A stretch of DNA of 64,000 nt from Ilyonectria destructans (taxonomy: Eukaryota; Ascomycota; Sordariomycetes; Hypocreales; Nectriaceae). Position numbers and translations under genes: made by a program. Location of the stretch: the NCBI GenBank assembly GCA_020740775.1, contig JAHEWK010000017.1:1462390-1526389 (forward strand). Direction: 5' to 3'. A model generated the notes under the pieces. The model was not told where the DNA came from and searched no databases. It was given only the letters and a program-made list of their open reading frames with translations. This document shows, piece by piece, positions 12,808-23,609 of this stretch; the first letter of the stretch is position 1, and each line of letters opens with the position of its first letter.

Positions 12808-12849
12808 TGATCGGCTCACTTGGTTGATCGGCTTACTTATTACATACGT
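12808..12849 (-). repeat. right terminal inverted repeat of pogo element
   Basis: Reverse complement begins ACGTATGTAATAAGTAAGCC and matches the left repeat at 40 of 42 positions. The two differences are both G in the left repeat versus A in the right. Confidence 0.9.
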
Positions 12850-12852
12850 TAT

Positions 12853-14190
12853 ATTATAAGGAAAAACTTACTATTAAAACTCGGCTGTAAAAACTCTTCT
12901 TGATTTAAATTATCTCCTTTAGATATAGAATCCTGATAGGTAGATAAAATAGAGCTAGAAAAATCAGAAGATAGATATTCCCTTAAAATATCCTGTACAA
13001 CTAGGTTAAGAATATGACTAATACATCGAATATCATTATTAAATTCCTTTCTATAGCTTTTTTTATATATAGCTTTAAAAGAATTTAAAAACCGATTATT
13101 ATTCGATGCATTATGTCTAGTTATACTATATATTAATTAGTATTATATTAAGTATATAAGAAGCAAGAAGGAAATACTTACCTGAGGATATTTTTTAAAT
13201 GTATACTAGGGTAAGATTCTAAAGCAGCTAAAAATTGCTTATAGATATATTGCCCAGTATGACTTTCATCAAGCTCATTAAAGCCTATAAGATAAATTAG
13301 TCATATAAAATATAATATAGTAAGGAAAAAAAAGGAAATACCTATAAGCTTATATTCTAGCTTAAAATCAGGAGAAATATAAGCTAGAATAATACCTAAA
13401 AAGGCAGCCTGACTATTAGAAGTCCAAATATCAAAAGTTAGGGAAAAAGTCCCTAAGCTTTTAATATTTTCAGCTAGGTTATTATTTAGCTTAATTAAGC
13501 TTGCTTTAAAATTATCTTCTAAAGAGACCTTAATATTCCACCTATTTATAATAGGGGTATTCCTAAGATTATTAGCTATAATACCTTTATTGAAATTAGG
13601 AAAAGGAGAAATATACTTATTATAATAAGATAGAAGCCTTTTAAAAGATTCGCTATTTAAAACTCGAAAAGAGAGGTTATTTTCAATAAGAAAATGTAAG
13701 ACCCGATTTATACTGCCTTTTTCAGTAAAATCAGGCTCTATAACCTCATGTCTTTTTTTCTCTAATATTTAAATTAAAGAAATCTTGCTTAGACCTAGGG
13801 CTAGAGAGATTATCAATTTCTATTAATATAGGTTAATAATAAAGTTATAAAATAGAATATAGAATAGACTATTTAACTTACTTCTTTTGAGTGTTTTTTC
13901 GGTTTTTTCACTCCAAGCTATACCCTTATGAATAGTTCGATAGTGGCGTGTAAAATTAGAGGCTTGGAAGCCTTTAACAGTAGCCTGCTTAGACCAATTG
14001 CAACTATTAAAATATTAGAAAGAATACCCTTTTGATATACTATAATAAGGTAAAAAGAATATATAGAAAATACTTACCTAGTGCAACTAACTAGCATTTG
14101 CCTCTTCTTAGTCAGGTCTATAGGCAAAAGAGACTGTGTAAATAGCTTATTTGCAAATATATAGATTTTTGACTTAGAAGGGGGATCTAG
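12853..14190 (-). pseudogene. hAT transposase fragment with BED zinc finger, minus strand
   Basis: Read leftwards on the minus strand. DPPSKSKIYIFANKLF...SCTR before a GTAAGT donor (about 14087) is the counterpart of the family A N-terminus. The BED zinc finger follows, reading CNWSKQATVKGFQASNFTRH then YRTIHKG, and then LNNNLAENIKSLGTFSLTFD into the IWTSNSQAAFLGIIL stretch. Further on come NELDESHTGQY, NASNNNRFL and NDIRCISHILNLVVQDIL. The frame then reaches QPSFN at another intron donor (GTAAGT, about 12865). Exons are open with introns in the expected places, but the C-terminal half, including the dimerisation domain, is missing: the pogo element begins at 12849 and no continuation was found left of it. 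Composition is AT-rich but less decayed than the other copies. Confidence 0.7.
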
Positions 14191-15628
14191 TTGAAAATTA
14201 ATAAATTAAAACTTAAATATCTTAGCTTATAGGTATTATAAAATTAAGAATAGACTAATTTTAAATACTACATGTTATATGCTATTGAGCCGTTATAAGC
14301 CTAAGTGCTGACTAATTTTATTAAGCTTAATAAATAGAATTCGTTAATTTTTCGTTAATTTTTCACAGGAAAATTAACGAACTCGTAACTAATTGCTTAT
14401 ATAAGCTTCTATACTACGGATAAAATTAAGTGGGGCCTATGTTATAGTATATAAACTATTTATCTATTGTAGTTCTATCTTTAATCATTTTTAACTACTA
14501 TAGTTAATAAGATATTAAATCTTTAATAATTACGAATTACTGAATAATCCTGATATCTTTCGTTAACGAATTAACGAATTTACCAACCCTGTATATTACT
14601 AAAATCTTATATGATAAAATGTATATAGAGTAAATATATATTAAGATATTCAGAATATTATATGAAACTCTTTTTATTACTCTCTATATATTTTATCTTA
14701 GCTAGTTATATCTAAAATGGTAAAAAAGAGTGAAGTAAATATAAATATTTATAAGATATAAATTAAAATAAAATAATCTAATAAGTCTTAAATTAACTTA
14801 ATAATTTTATATAGATATAGTTCTTATTTTTTTTAATTAAATAGTCTAATTATTTAGTCTGACTATTTAGTCTGACTAATTAATCTTTAGTCACTCTTAG
14901 TCTCGTTACTCTAGTGACTATAGTCACCTCAGTCATATAAAATCACTGACTATAGTCACTTTAGTCAGATTAAAACCCTCACTAAGACTAAGCTTAGTCA
15001 AAATTTAAAGTGACTAAGACTAAGGACTTTAGTCTTAGTCACTGACTAAATCAGAACCCTGGGTAGTACTAACTAAATACTAATTAGTTAGTATTTTAGT
15101 ATTAAATTAGTATTACAATCTATAATTAAGTATTTTATTATATTAATTATCTTAAGATATAATGTTAAAAATTAAAAGTCTTTAGAAGGTATATTATTAA
15201 ATCTATTATATTAATATATAATATTAATAATTAGAAGCTTCTAGAATATGGATTATTAATTCTATTATAATAATAGGATATAATATTAATAATTCGAAGC
15301 TTCTAGAAGGTAAATTATTAACTTTATTAATACAGAATATAATATTAGTAATTAGATTCTTCTAGAAGATAGATTATTAATTCTATTATAATAGAATATA
15401 ATATTAGTAGTTAGAAGCTTCTAGGAGGTACTAAATTATTAATTTATTACTTTAGGATATAATATTAGTAATTAGAATCTTCTAGAATTTAAATTCTTAT
15501 TAATTAATTAATTTTATAAACTATAAATATATCTTCAATTTCTCTTCAATCTAAGTCTTTATTCTTTAATCTTTTATACTATTCTATTTTTTTATTAAGC
15601 TTATAGTTATAAGCTATTGTTCTTTAAA
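14191..15628. other. AT-rich stretch with hAT terminal sequences
   Basis: No gene is readable. A family A right end (ACGAATTTACCAACCCTG) finishes at 14591. A block of GACTAA/TTAGTC motifs at about 14860-15061 ends in AACCCTG and resembles 1740-1955. From 15061 onward ACTAACTAAATACTAATTAG motifs, a cluster at 15160-15490 of repeated TTCTAGAA-type motifs, and a TA-rich leader run up to the hAT copy at 15629. Confidence 0.5.
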
Positions 15629-18369
15629 ATGGATTCAAACGATGATTTTAATTCTTATTCTGAGCCTGAAGCTGATACTAATGCTTTTTCTGAGAAGCTA
15701 GTTTTAAGCTCCCTCTGAAGAAGATAGTATTGCCCAATCAAGCTTAGACTTTAAAATAGGGTGTTTATCCTCCCAAGCTATTACAGAAGATATAAATTCT
15801 AAAGTTTATATCTTTAAATATAACTTATTTAAAAAGACGATTTTACCTTTAAAAGAAGGTAAAGAGGAAGAAATGGAAATTAGATGCACTATATAAGTCT
15901 TTTATTTTCTTAATTTATTTTCTTAATTTATTTTCTTATATATACTAATATTTAAATAGGTGTAATTATAAGAAAATTGAGAAAGTTAGAGGATTTCAAT
16001 CTTCTAATTTTCAAAAACACTATAAAGCTAAGCGTCCTGAAATTGCTTATAATAAGCAATCTGAATCTACTGGAAAAAAGAAGTAAGTTATTTTCAATAT
16101 ATTTAAATTAAATTAATCTGAATACTAACTTATAATCTAGAAATAAATTTCATAAAGCCTAATAGTCCTTTTGACCTAAATATTAGGAATAAAAGGTCTA
16201 GGAACAATCTGTTTGATTTATCTAATAGCTTTAAAGAGGAAGAAGCTTTAAAGAAGATTCTTTATTTTCTTATAGAAAATAATCTATCTTTTAATATCTT
16301 AAATTCTAGTAGCTTTTAAGATCTTTTAACCTATTATAATAAGTAAGTTATTTTAGCTATTTATATACTAATATATACTAATAATATTTTAGGGCTAGTC
16401 CTATTATTAATAGGGATAAAATTAAAGGTATCTTATTAGATACCTTTAATAATAGCTTATTACAATTAAATAAGCAACTAGAAAGAGAATATATCAACCT
16501 TTAGGACTTTTTCCCTTACATTTGATATATGGACTTCAAGTACACAAATAGCCTATTTAGGTATTATCCTTATTTTTATAGATGAGGATCTTAACCATAT
16601 TTATAAGCTTATAGGTTTATTAATATATTAATAATCCCTATTTAAAAGTTAGCTAATTATAAAATTTTAACTAACTTTTAAATAAGCTTTAATCAGCTTA
16701 TTGAAAGCCATACTGGGCTTTATATTATATATAAGGAATTTAAAAATAGCTTAATTCCTTATCCTTTAATTCAAGATGATACTATTTTTAGGTAAGCTAT
16801 TTATTTATATAAATAAGCTAATTAATTTACTAATAAACTATAATAGTATTACTAGAGATAATGCAGCAAATAATAATACATTTATTTCTTTATTTAAAGA
16901 TAATTTATCTTTAAATCAGGAAATAAATGATATTCGCTGTATAGCTCATATAATTAACCTTCTTTTAGCTATTATAACCCGAATTCGAAGAATAGCTATT
17001 TTAACTAAATATACAACTGAAGTTAAACAGCTATTAGAAGAAGGAATAGCTAAATTTAAAAGGGAAAATAAGCCTTTTACAAATAAGAAGCTAATTCCTT
17101 TAGGTAAGAATATTATTCTTATTAAGATTAATAAATTAAAAGCTAATTATAATTATAGATAATTCTACTAGATGGAATTCAACATTTAGAATGCTTGAAT
17201 CTAGTATTAAATTAAAAGACCCCTTATATTATATTTATAAAAATACTAATAATAAGGAATATAAAGAAGTTAGTTTATTTAATCTTTTATTATATATATT
17301 ATAACTAATAGCTATTTTTAGGTCTTTTTATCTGATCTTGAATGGGCTTTTTTAATATAAATTAAAGCTTTATTTGAGGTTTTTGTTAAGCCTTCAATAA
17401 GATTACAAGGACAATTTTATACTACTATGCCTGAAGGCCTATTATATATTTATCAAATTTATAATAAGCTAAATGTATTATATAAGGCTTTTATTACTAA
17501 TAGTAATAAAAAGCATCGATTAGTCAGTATTAAATACTATTTATTAAATTAGATTACTAACTTATTATTTAGGCTTCCTTTTATTTATACCTTTCAAAAG
17601 CTATAGAAGCTGGTATAGATAAGCTAGAAAAATACTTTCCTAAAAAGCTAACTAATAGAAATATAACTAGCTTTAAGCCTTATCTTTATAGTATTATTTT
17701 GGACCGTAGGTTTAAATTAATGCATTTTGAAGATAAAGGTTTATTAGCCTTTTATCCTTCTATTAGTCAAGATATTACAAGTCTTTTTAAATTAGACTGT
17801 CAGAAGTAAGTTAAAAAATATCTTTTAGTATTATAAGCTAATTACTAATTATTTAATAGAATGAAGATTGAAAGAGGAGATTTTCAGCACTCAATTAGAC
17901 CTAATATATCCTTTGATGAATTAGGTCAAGATAACCAATTAGAAGCTGAATCTTCTAATGAAGGGTCAGATAATGAATTTTATATAAGTAATATTCCTAA
18001 AGAAGAGGAATATCTTACTTATATAAATGAAGCAGTCTTACCTAAAAAGGTTAGTATATTCTATTATTTACCTTATATCTAATTTAATTACTAATCTTAA
18101 TTTAATAGACTAATATTCTAGAATATTGGAGAAATAATTCTATACGATTTCCCAATTTAACTATATTAGCTAGACGCTATTTAGCTATTCCAGCTACATC
18201 AGCTAGTATAGAAAGTACTTTTTCTATTAGTAATAATATTATTACTAAGTCAAGAAATAGGCTTTTACCTAATACAGTAAAACACCTGATTTTAGTAAAA
18301 AGCTGGTATAGAAGCTTGAAGGAATTAAAAAAGGAAGAAAAAATTGAAGAGGAAATTGAGTTAGAATAG
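15629..18369 (+). pseudogene. hAT transposase (family B), degraded
   Basis: It starts at ATG 15629 (MDSNDDFNSYSEPEADTNAF) and goes out of frame after about 25 codons. Recognisable later segments are a BED finger with Hx5H (about 15960-16060), LTFDIWTSSTQIAYLGIIL (about 16520), NDIRCIAHIINL (about 16930), RIRRIAILTKYTTEVKQLLE (about 16985), RLQGQFYTTMPEGLLYI-like sequence (about 17400-17450), and the dimerisation domain SIRFPNLTILARRYL...TSASIESTFSISNN ending in TAG at 18367-18369. Frameshifts and stops between these blocks mean no product. The right end at 18974 (ATTTCGCAACCCTG) assigns it to the family whose short relative lies at 19460-19867. Confidence 0.65.
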
Positions 18370-19459
18370 ATTTATTTTTAGGTTTAAATTAATTTCGTTT
18401 TATATTATTATTAAAGCTATTTATAAATTAAATTACCTATTCTATATATTATATAGCTATTTATATATTATATAGTGACTTATTAGTTATATAGCTATTT
18501 AGTAATTATTATAGTTATTAATTTATTGAATAACTATTTAGTTAGAATATATTAATATATAGTTATATTATAATTATTTAGCTATTTATTAATTATATAA
18601 TTTTTGTAAAGTAATATTACTATTTATTAATTAATATAGCCATTTATTAATTATGTAGCTATTTATTAATTGAATAGCTATTTGAAAATCAATATAGGTA
18701 TTTATTAATTATATAGCTATTTAAATAGATATAATTAGTCTAGGAAAATAATAAATAAAAGAATATTCAAGTAATTCTATTATTTTATTAATTCTATTTT
18801 AGTATTTTAAAATACTAATTACTAAAATATTAATTAGTATAAATACTAACTAGACACTAAAGAAATTAGTATATACTAACTAAATACTAATTTAAATTAG
18901 TTAGTATTAGTATAAGTTAGTACTAACTAAATACTAATTGCAATTAGTATATACTCACTAATTTCGCAACCCTGCTTAAGTATCTAGCTAAACTATAATG
19001 CTATCAATTATACTATCTATAGAGTTAAAAAGTTTATTATAATCTTTATAAAGTATTTTAAGTAGAATTAAATAATCTATTATATTAACAAATCTAGAAA
19101 TTTAATATTAAATTGCCTCTAGAAGAATAAAATAAAAACTTCGAGTACCTAAAGATCTCTATATATAGCTAGTATAGGTCGTATATAAGTAGTCTCTATA
19201 TAGATATTAAAAGATTAATAAGATTCTTAAATAAGTTAAGTTAGTATATTAATTTCCTAAGATTTTTTAAAAAAAAGTATAGAATACTATTAACTAATAT
19301 AATCTATATTATAAACCTACTACAAAAGAATATTAGCTATATAGAGAATTATAACTACTATTAGTTATAGTATAACTTTAGAACTTAATTATAATATATT
19401 TTATTATAAAATTACCTCTATTTAAAGACTTAATAATAAATATCTTCTATAATAGTATT
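18370..19459. other. 3' arm of hAT family B and AT-rich flank
   Basis: 18370-18974 is the non-coding right arm, with repeated TATAGCTATTTA and later ACTAACTAAATACTAA motifs, ending ACTAATTTCGCAACCCTG. 18975-19459 has no recognisable feature. Confidence 0.5.
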
Positions 19460-19867
19460 CAGGGTTGCGAAATTTAGTATTTTAGTATTTTCTTTAGTAC
19501 TGATTTAAAAATGTATTATAATTCAGGCTTTAATATTATAATATAGAAATCTGCCTTAATATATAGCTTTAATATCTCTTTTTCCAATACTAAGACTTTT
19601 ACTAATTTACTATTTTTATATAGCTTATAAATTCAATTAGTACTAAATTAGTATTTAATTTTAGTGGAATAATACTAAAAGTGCACTAATTGCAATTTTA
19701 ATAGCTTATATAAGCAATATTAGTAATATTAACAGTAAATAAATAAGGCTAAATAGTTAGTTTATATTATAGATTAAGTTATTTAATTTTAAGATATATA
19801 TTAAAGCTTGTATAAAGGTTACAAAAAGTACTAAAAAAAGTACTAAAATACTAATTTCGCAACCCTG
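19460..19867. mobile_element. non-autonomous hAT element (MITE) of family B, with target duplication
   Basis: A 408-bp element. It begins CAGGGTTGCGAAATTTAGTA and its right end, reversed, reads CAGGGTTGCGAAATTAGTAT, giving about 40 bp of terminal inverted repeat. It is flanked on both sides by a perfect 8-bp direct duplication ATAGTATT (19452-19459 and 19868-19875), exactly what hAT transposases produce. There is no coding capacity. Ends match those at 2063-2103 and 18935-18974, so the transposase was probably supplied by a family B relative. Confidence 0.9.
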
Positions 19868-20463
19868 ATAGTATTCTTATTATTATAGATAGACTTATAA
19901 AACTTTCCTATTTTATCTCCTACTAGAAATTAATAGATATAGAGCAGTTTATCTATATCTTTCTATATAATATTATTAGTATTTATAGACTACTCTTAGA
20001 AATACTCTCTAATAGAGAACTTTTATTTACTTTTAAATTTTAATAAATACTAACATTATAACTAGAATTAAACTACTAACTTACTATAGTATAATATACT
20101 GTATACTTATTATTTCTAAAATAATAAGAATTATATTATAGCTAAAGTTTCTATTTAGTATAGTAAGTATATATATTATAGATATAGTTATCATAGTATA
20201 TAGATAGTATTATTATATAAATTCTTTTTATAGTTTTTCCTTTAGTTATTTTTTACTAATAGATATTTTTAGTTAATAAGTTTTTATTATAGAAGAAGAA
20301 ATTTAAATTTAAAAAAGATAAAATAAGTAATATACTTCTTAAGATTTCTAATTATATAGCTACTTTATAAGTAGAAATAGCTACCACAGCTAGTTATCTA
20401 TTTTATATTTATAAGATTTATAATAAGATATTTAATTACTAATTTAAAGTAGTTAAGTATGGT
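19868..20463. other. AT-rich stretch, nothing recognised
   Basis: Between the two MITEs. No open frame, no repeat unit and no terminal sequence was recognised. Confidence 0.5.
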
Positions 20464-20959
20464 CAGGGTTGGTATTCGTAACTAATTCGTTAATTACCCC
20501 TCTGAATATTAACGAATTCGTTAATTAGATCTCTGACTATTAACAAATAAAATTTCGTTAGTAGTAACGAATTAGTTAATAGATTACTAACTATTAACGA
20601 AAAGGTTAACGAAAACTAATTAGTTACTACTAACTAATAGCTATTTTATTTTTCAATTTAATAGTAATAAATATAATAAGTGTATTATGAAGAGATATTA
20701 TAATATGGTAATATATAGATATTAAATTAGATTTAATAAGAATTATATTATAGCTATTTCTTAATTTTCCAATTAATCTATATATAGAAATTCACGAATT
20801 CGTTACTAATTAGTAACGAAAATTTACCTACTAACTAATTAGTTTTCGTTAATAAAAAATTAACAAATAACGAATTCGTTAATTAAAATTACTGACTAAA
20901 ACCAATTAGTTAGTAGTTTAACGATTAACGATTAACTACTAACGAATTTACCAACCCTG
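20464..20959. mobile_element. non-autonomous hAT element (MITE) of family A, with target duplication
   Basis: A 496-bp element. The left end CAGGGTTGGTATTCGTAACT and right end ACGAATTTACCAACCCTG are nearly the same as the ends of the 6751-10673 element, including the next 50 nt inside. The flanks are AGTATGGT (20456-20463) and AGTATAGT (20960-20967), an 8-bp duplication with a single G/A difference of the RIP type. There is no gene inside, so it is an internal-deletion derivative. Confidence 0.88.
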
Positions 20960-23468
20960 AGTATAGTTGATAGAGACGTAATAGTAATAACAAACTAGAT
21001 AGCTATAAGTAGTATTTAGTATAGAATATATAAATAGTAGGAGTTTTAAATAATATTAATTAGTCTTCTTTAGATTTAAGTAATAATTTTATAAATATTA
21101 CTTTCTTAATTAATTCTTCTTTATTTAGTATTATTAATAAAATTCCTTAAGAAGGTACTATATATAGATAAGACTTTTAGCTAGTTTCTATTAGTTATTA
21201 CTCTTAAAGTAGTCTTTTTATTTAATAAGATAATAAGTCTATCTATTAATTTATTTTTTATTAAGAATAATTTCTATTTTAAATTCCTTTAGTAATTTAA
21301 CTTCTATTTTTAGTTTATTTTTAATCTATACTTATCTTATATTTCTTACTATCTTAAGAAGTAAGATATAAAGAATAGAGTAGATTCTAACTTTTAGTGG
21401 TAAGTTTAATTTATAGTTATTTTCTGATATTTTCTTAATAATTTTATAAAATCTAATATACTTATAGTTTAGTTTTTTATATTTTTATTTAGTTGGAAAA
21501 AACTTTTTATACTTAAATAGACTATATCTCCAATAGTTCTTTTAGCCTTTTAGACTTATAATATTGTTTATTTAATTTCTAATAAATTTAAGTTTAAATT
21601 CTTTATTATATAAATTCTTTAGCTATTAAGTTATAAGAATTACTTTAAAATTAATTAATTTATTATATAACTATTAGTAAAACTTAATATTAAATTTAAA
21701 GTTAGTATAAGCTAGAGTAAGCTTTATATTTTTATTCTTTATAGTATTATAGTTTAGCTATATAGTTAGAAGCTTCTTAATCTAATTATTTTATTTATAA
21801 TTAATATAGTATTAAAGATAATCTTTTGGTATTTAATTTATTCTTTCTATCTAACCGTCTAGTTAAGGATATTAGCAGTAATACTATTAAATTTAATATT
21901 TAATACTAAAGAAAGCTTTTTATCTATTTTTTGGAAAACTTTTTAGTTACTCTACTTAATATTATATTAGTATTATAATAAGAAATAAATCAAAAAGAGA
22001 GTTGTAGACTAATAGAAGAAACCAAAATAGAGTCTACTTATATAGCCTTAAGAATAAAACTAATAGAGGGGAGATGTTATATTATAGTCTATATTAAGAC
22101 TAAGTAGTTATAACTAGCAGTAAGATTATTACAGCCCAAATTGAGACTAGATAGTTACTATTAGCAGAACTAGGAATATACCTACTTTTCCTACTCTATT
22201 ATAGTATATATATATATATATCTATTAAATAGATTCTATTTAATATAGTTTAATAATAATAAATATATATATTAAATAGTAACAGTTTAATGCAGATTAA
22301 TACTATTTAACTACTATAGTTAACTTAATATATAGTTATCAAAGAAGTATATATCTAATATAGATAGCTTCTTCATTATTAATATACCTTAATTATATTA
22401 AGTATTTTAGTATATTATTTATATTAAAACTTAAATAATATTAATTACTATAATAGTACTAACAACTCTTATTACTACTATATCTTCTTCTAGCAGATTA
22501 ACTTATAATCCTCTTATTAATAATAATAGCGATCTTAATTTAATCTCTAAAGAAGAAGAAGAAAAAAAAGAAGAATAGATTACCATAAAAAACCTAGAGT
22601 CTTAAAAGGGTTAACTGCAAACTGATAAATAAGATTAATAAGATTCTTAATCTTACTAAAGCTAATATAACTGAAAAATAGCAGTAAATTAATAATCTAA
22701 TAGTATAGTATTAGTAATACTCTTATAGAAAATCTTATTAACTAAAAGTCTATATACAAGGACTTCATTAAGAATACTACTTTTAATATAGCTAAAGAAA
22801 AGAATACTAAGGAAATTCTTTAAAGGTAAGAAAAAAGTAAATTTTATTTATAAAAAAGAATTTAAATTTTAGATAGAATAATAAACAGTTAGAATAGCTT
22901 ATATAGATTATAACTAAACTGAACTTAACTCTAGAGAGGTCTCTATAGCTGTAAATTGGAAACTTAAGATAGAAGAAGCTCTTAAGAATAAAATCTATAA
23001 AGAAGAGTCTACTTAAATCTAAAAGAAGAAATAGAAGCTACCCCTTAAACCCTTAAAGAATAGTAGAAGGATATAACTTCTAATATCTATAATATCTAAA
23101 TATCAGTCTTAATGTCTATAAAGCAGAAGAAAGACTAATTACTAACCAGTATAATAAGAAAATTAGAAAAAAAACTAAATATTAATAACTAACTATAAAA
23201 GTTAGTAATAAAAGTATTTCAGGCTGATAACCTATTCTTAGAATACTACTAATTATAATAACTTCTTATAAGAATATTATAAGAATCTTAATGTAATAAT
23301 AATAAGATAATAAGATTAGATATAAGTACTATATATATATAGTAGAAAAGCTAAATATTAGTATAGGCACTAAAGCCAGATAAATATAAGAGCTTAGGCT
23401 CTTTCTTACTAACTAGAATATTAGAATAAATATAAATAAATACCTAGAATCTAATAACTCTAATAATA
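20960..23468. other. AT-rich stretch with a possible decayed LTR retrotransposon junction
   Basis: No open gene. At 22065-22074 a purine run AGAGGGGAGA stands immediately before TGTTATATTA (from 22075), which has the look of a polypurine tract followed by an LTR start in a RIP-decayed gypsy element. The LTR end could not be fixed. 22195-22300 has TA-rich simple sequence. 22480-22600 reads as an acidic Glu-rich segment that could be a decayed gag start. All of this is tentative. Confidence 0.35.
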
Positions 23469-23609
23469 TGTTACGGCTCGTGCAGTGTCATAGCGGACCG
23501 AGCCCTATAGTAGCTGTTATCTGTACCTGTAATTGCAAGCATTGTGATTATAGACTTACCTTTTGGCCAGACGGGCTATTAGGTGTAATACGAAGTGCAG
23601 ATCGTTACA
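23469..23609. mobile_element. 141-bp solo LTR with 5-bp target duplication
   Basis: The segment begins TGTTACGGCTCGTGCAG and ends GCAGATCGTTACA, i.e. TG...CA. It is flanked on both sides by TAATA (23464-23468 and 23610-23614), the 5-bp duplication expected for LTR retrotransposon integration. Its composition is close to 45-50% GC in a surround that is far more AT-rich, so it inserted after the surround decayed, or recombined from a young element. It is unrelated in sequence to the 168-bp LTRs of the gypsy element at 28666-34708. Confidence 0.8.

Larger units (their letters stand above)
10989..12849 (+). mobile_element. intact pogo-type (Tc1/mariner superfamily) DNA transposon
   Basis: An 1861-bp element bounded by 42-bp terminal inverted repeats that differ at two positions. 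It is flanked by TA at 10987-10988 and 12850-12851, the TA duplication used by the Tc1/mariner superfamily. It carries one uninterrupted transposase gene. Its GC-balanced composition contrasts strongly with the AT-rich DNA on both sides, so it arrived after the surroundings decayed and has escaped the same mutation process. On the right it lands just inside a GTAAGT intron start of the minus-strand hAT copy. Confidence 0.92.
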
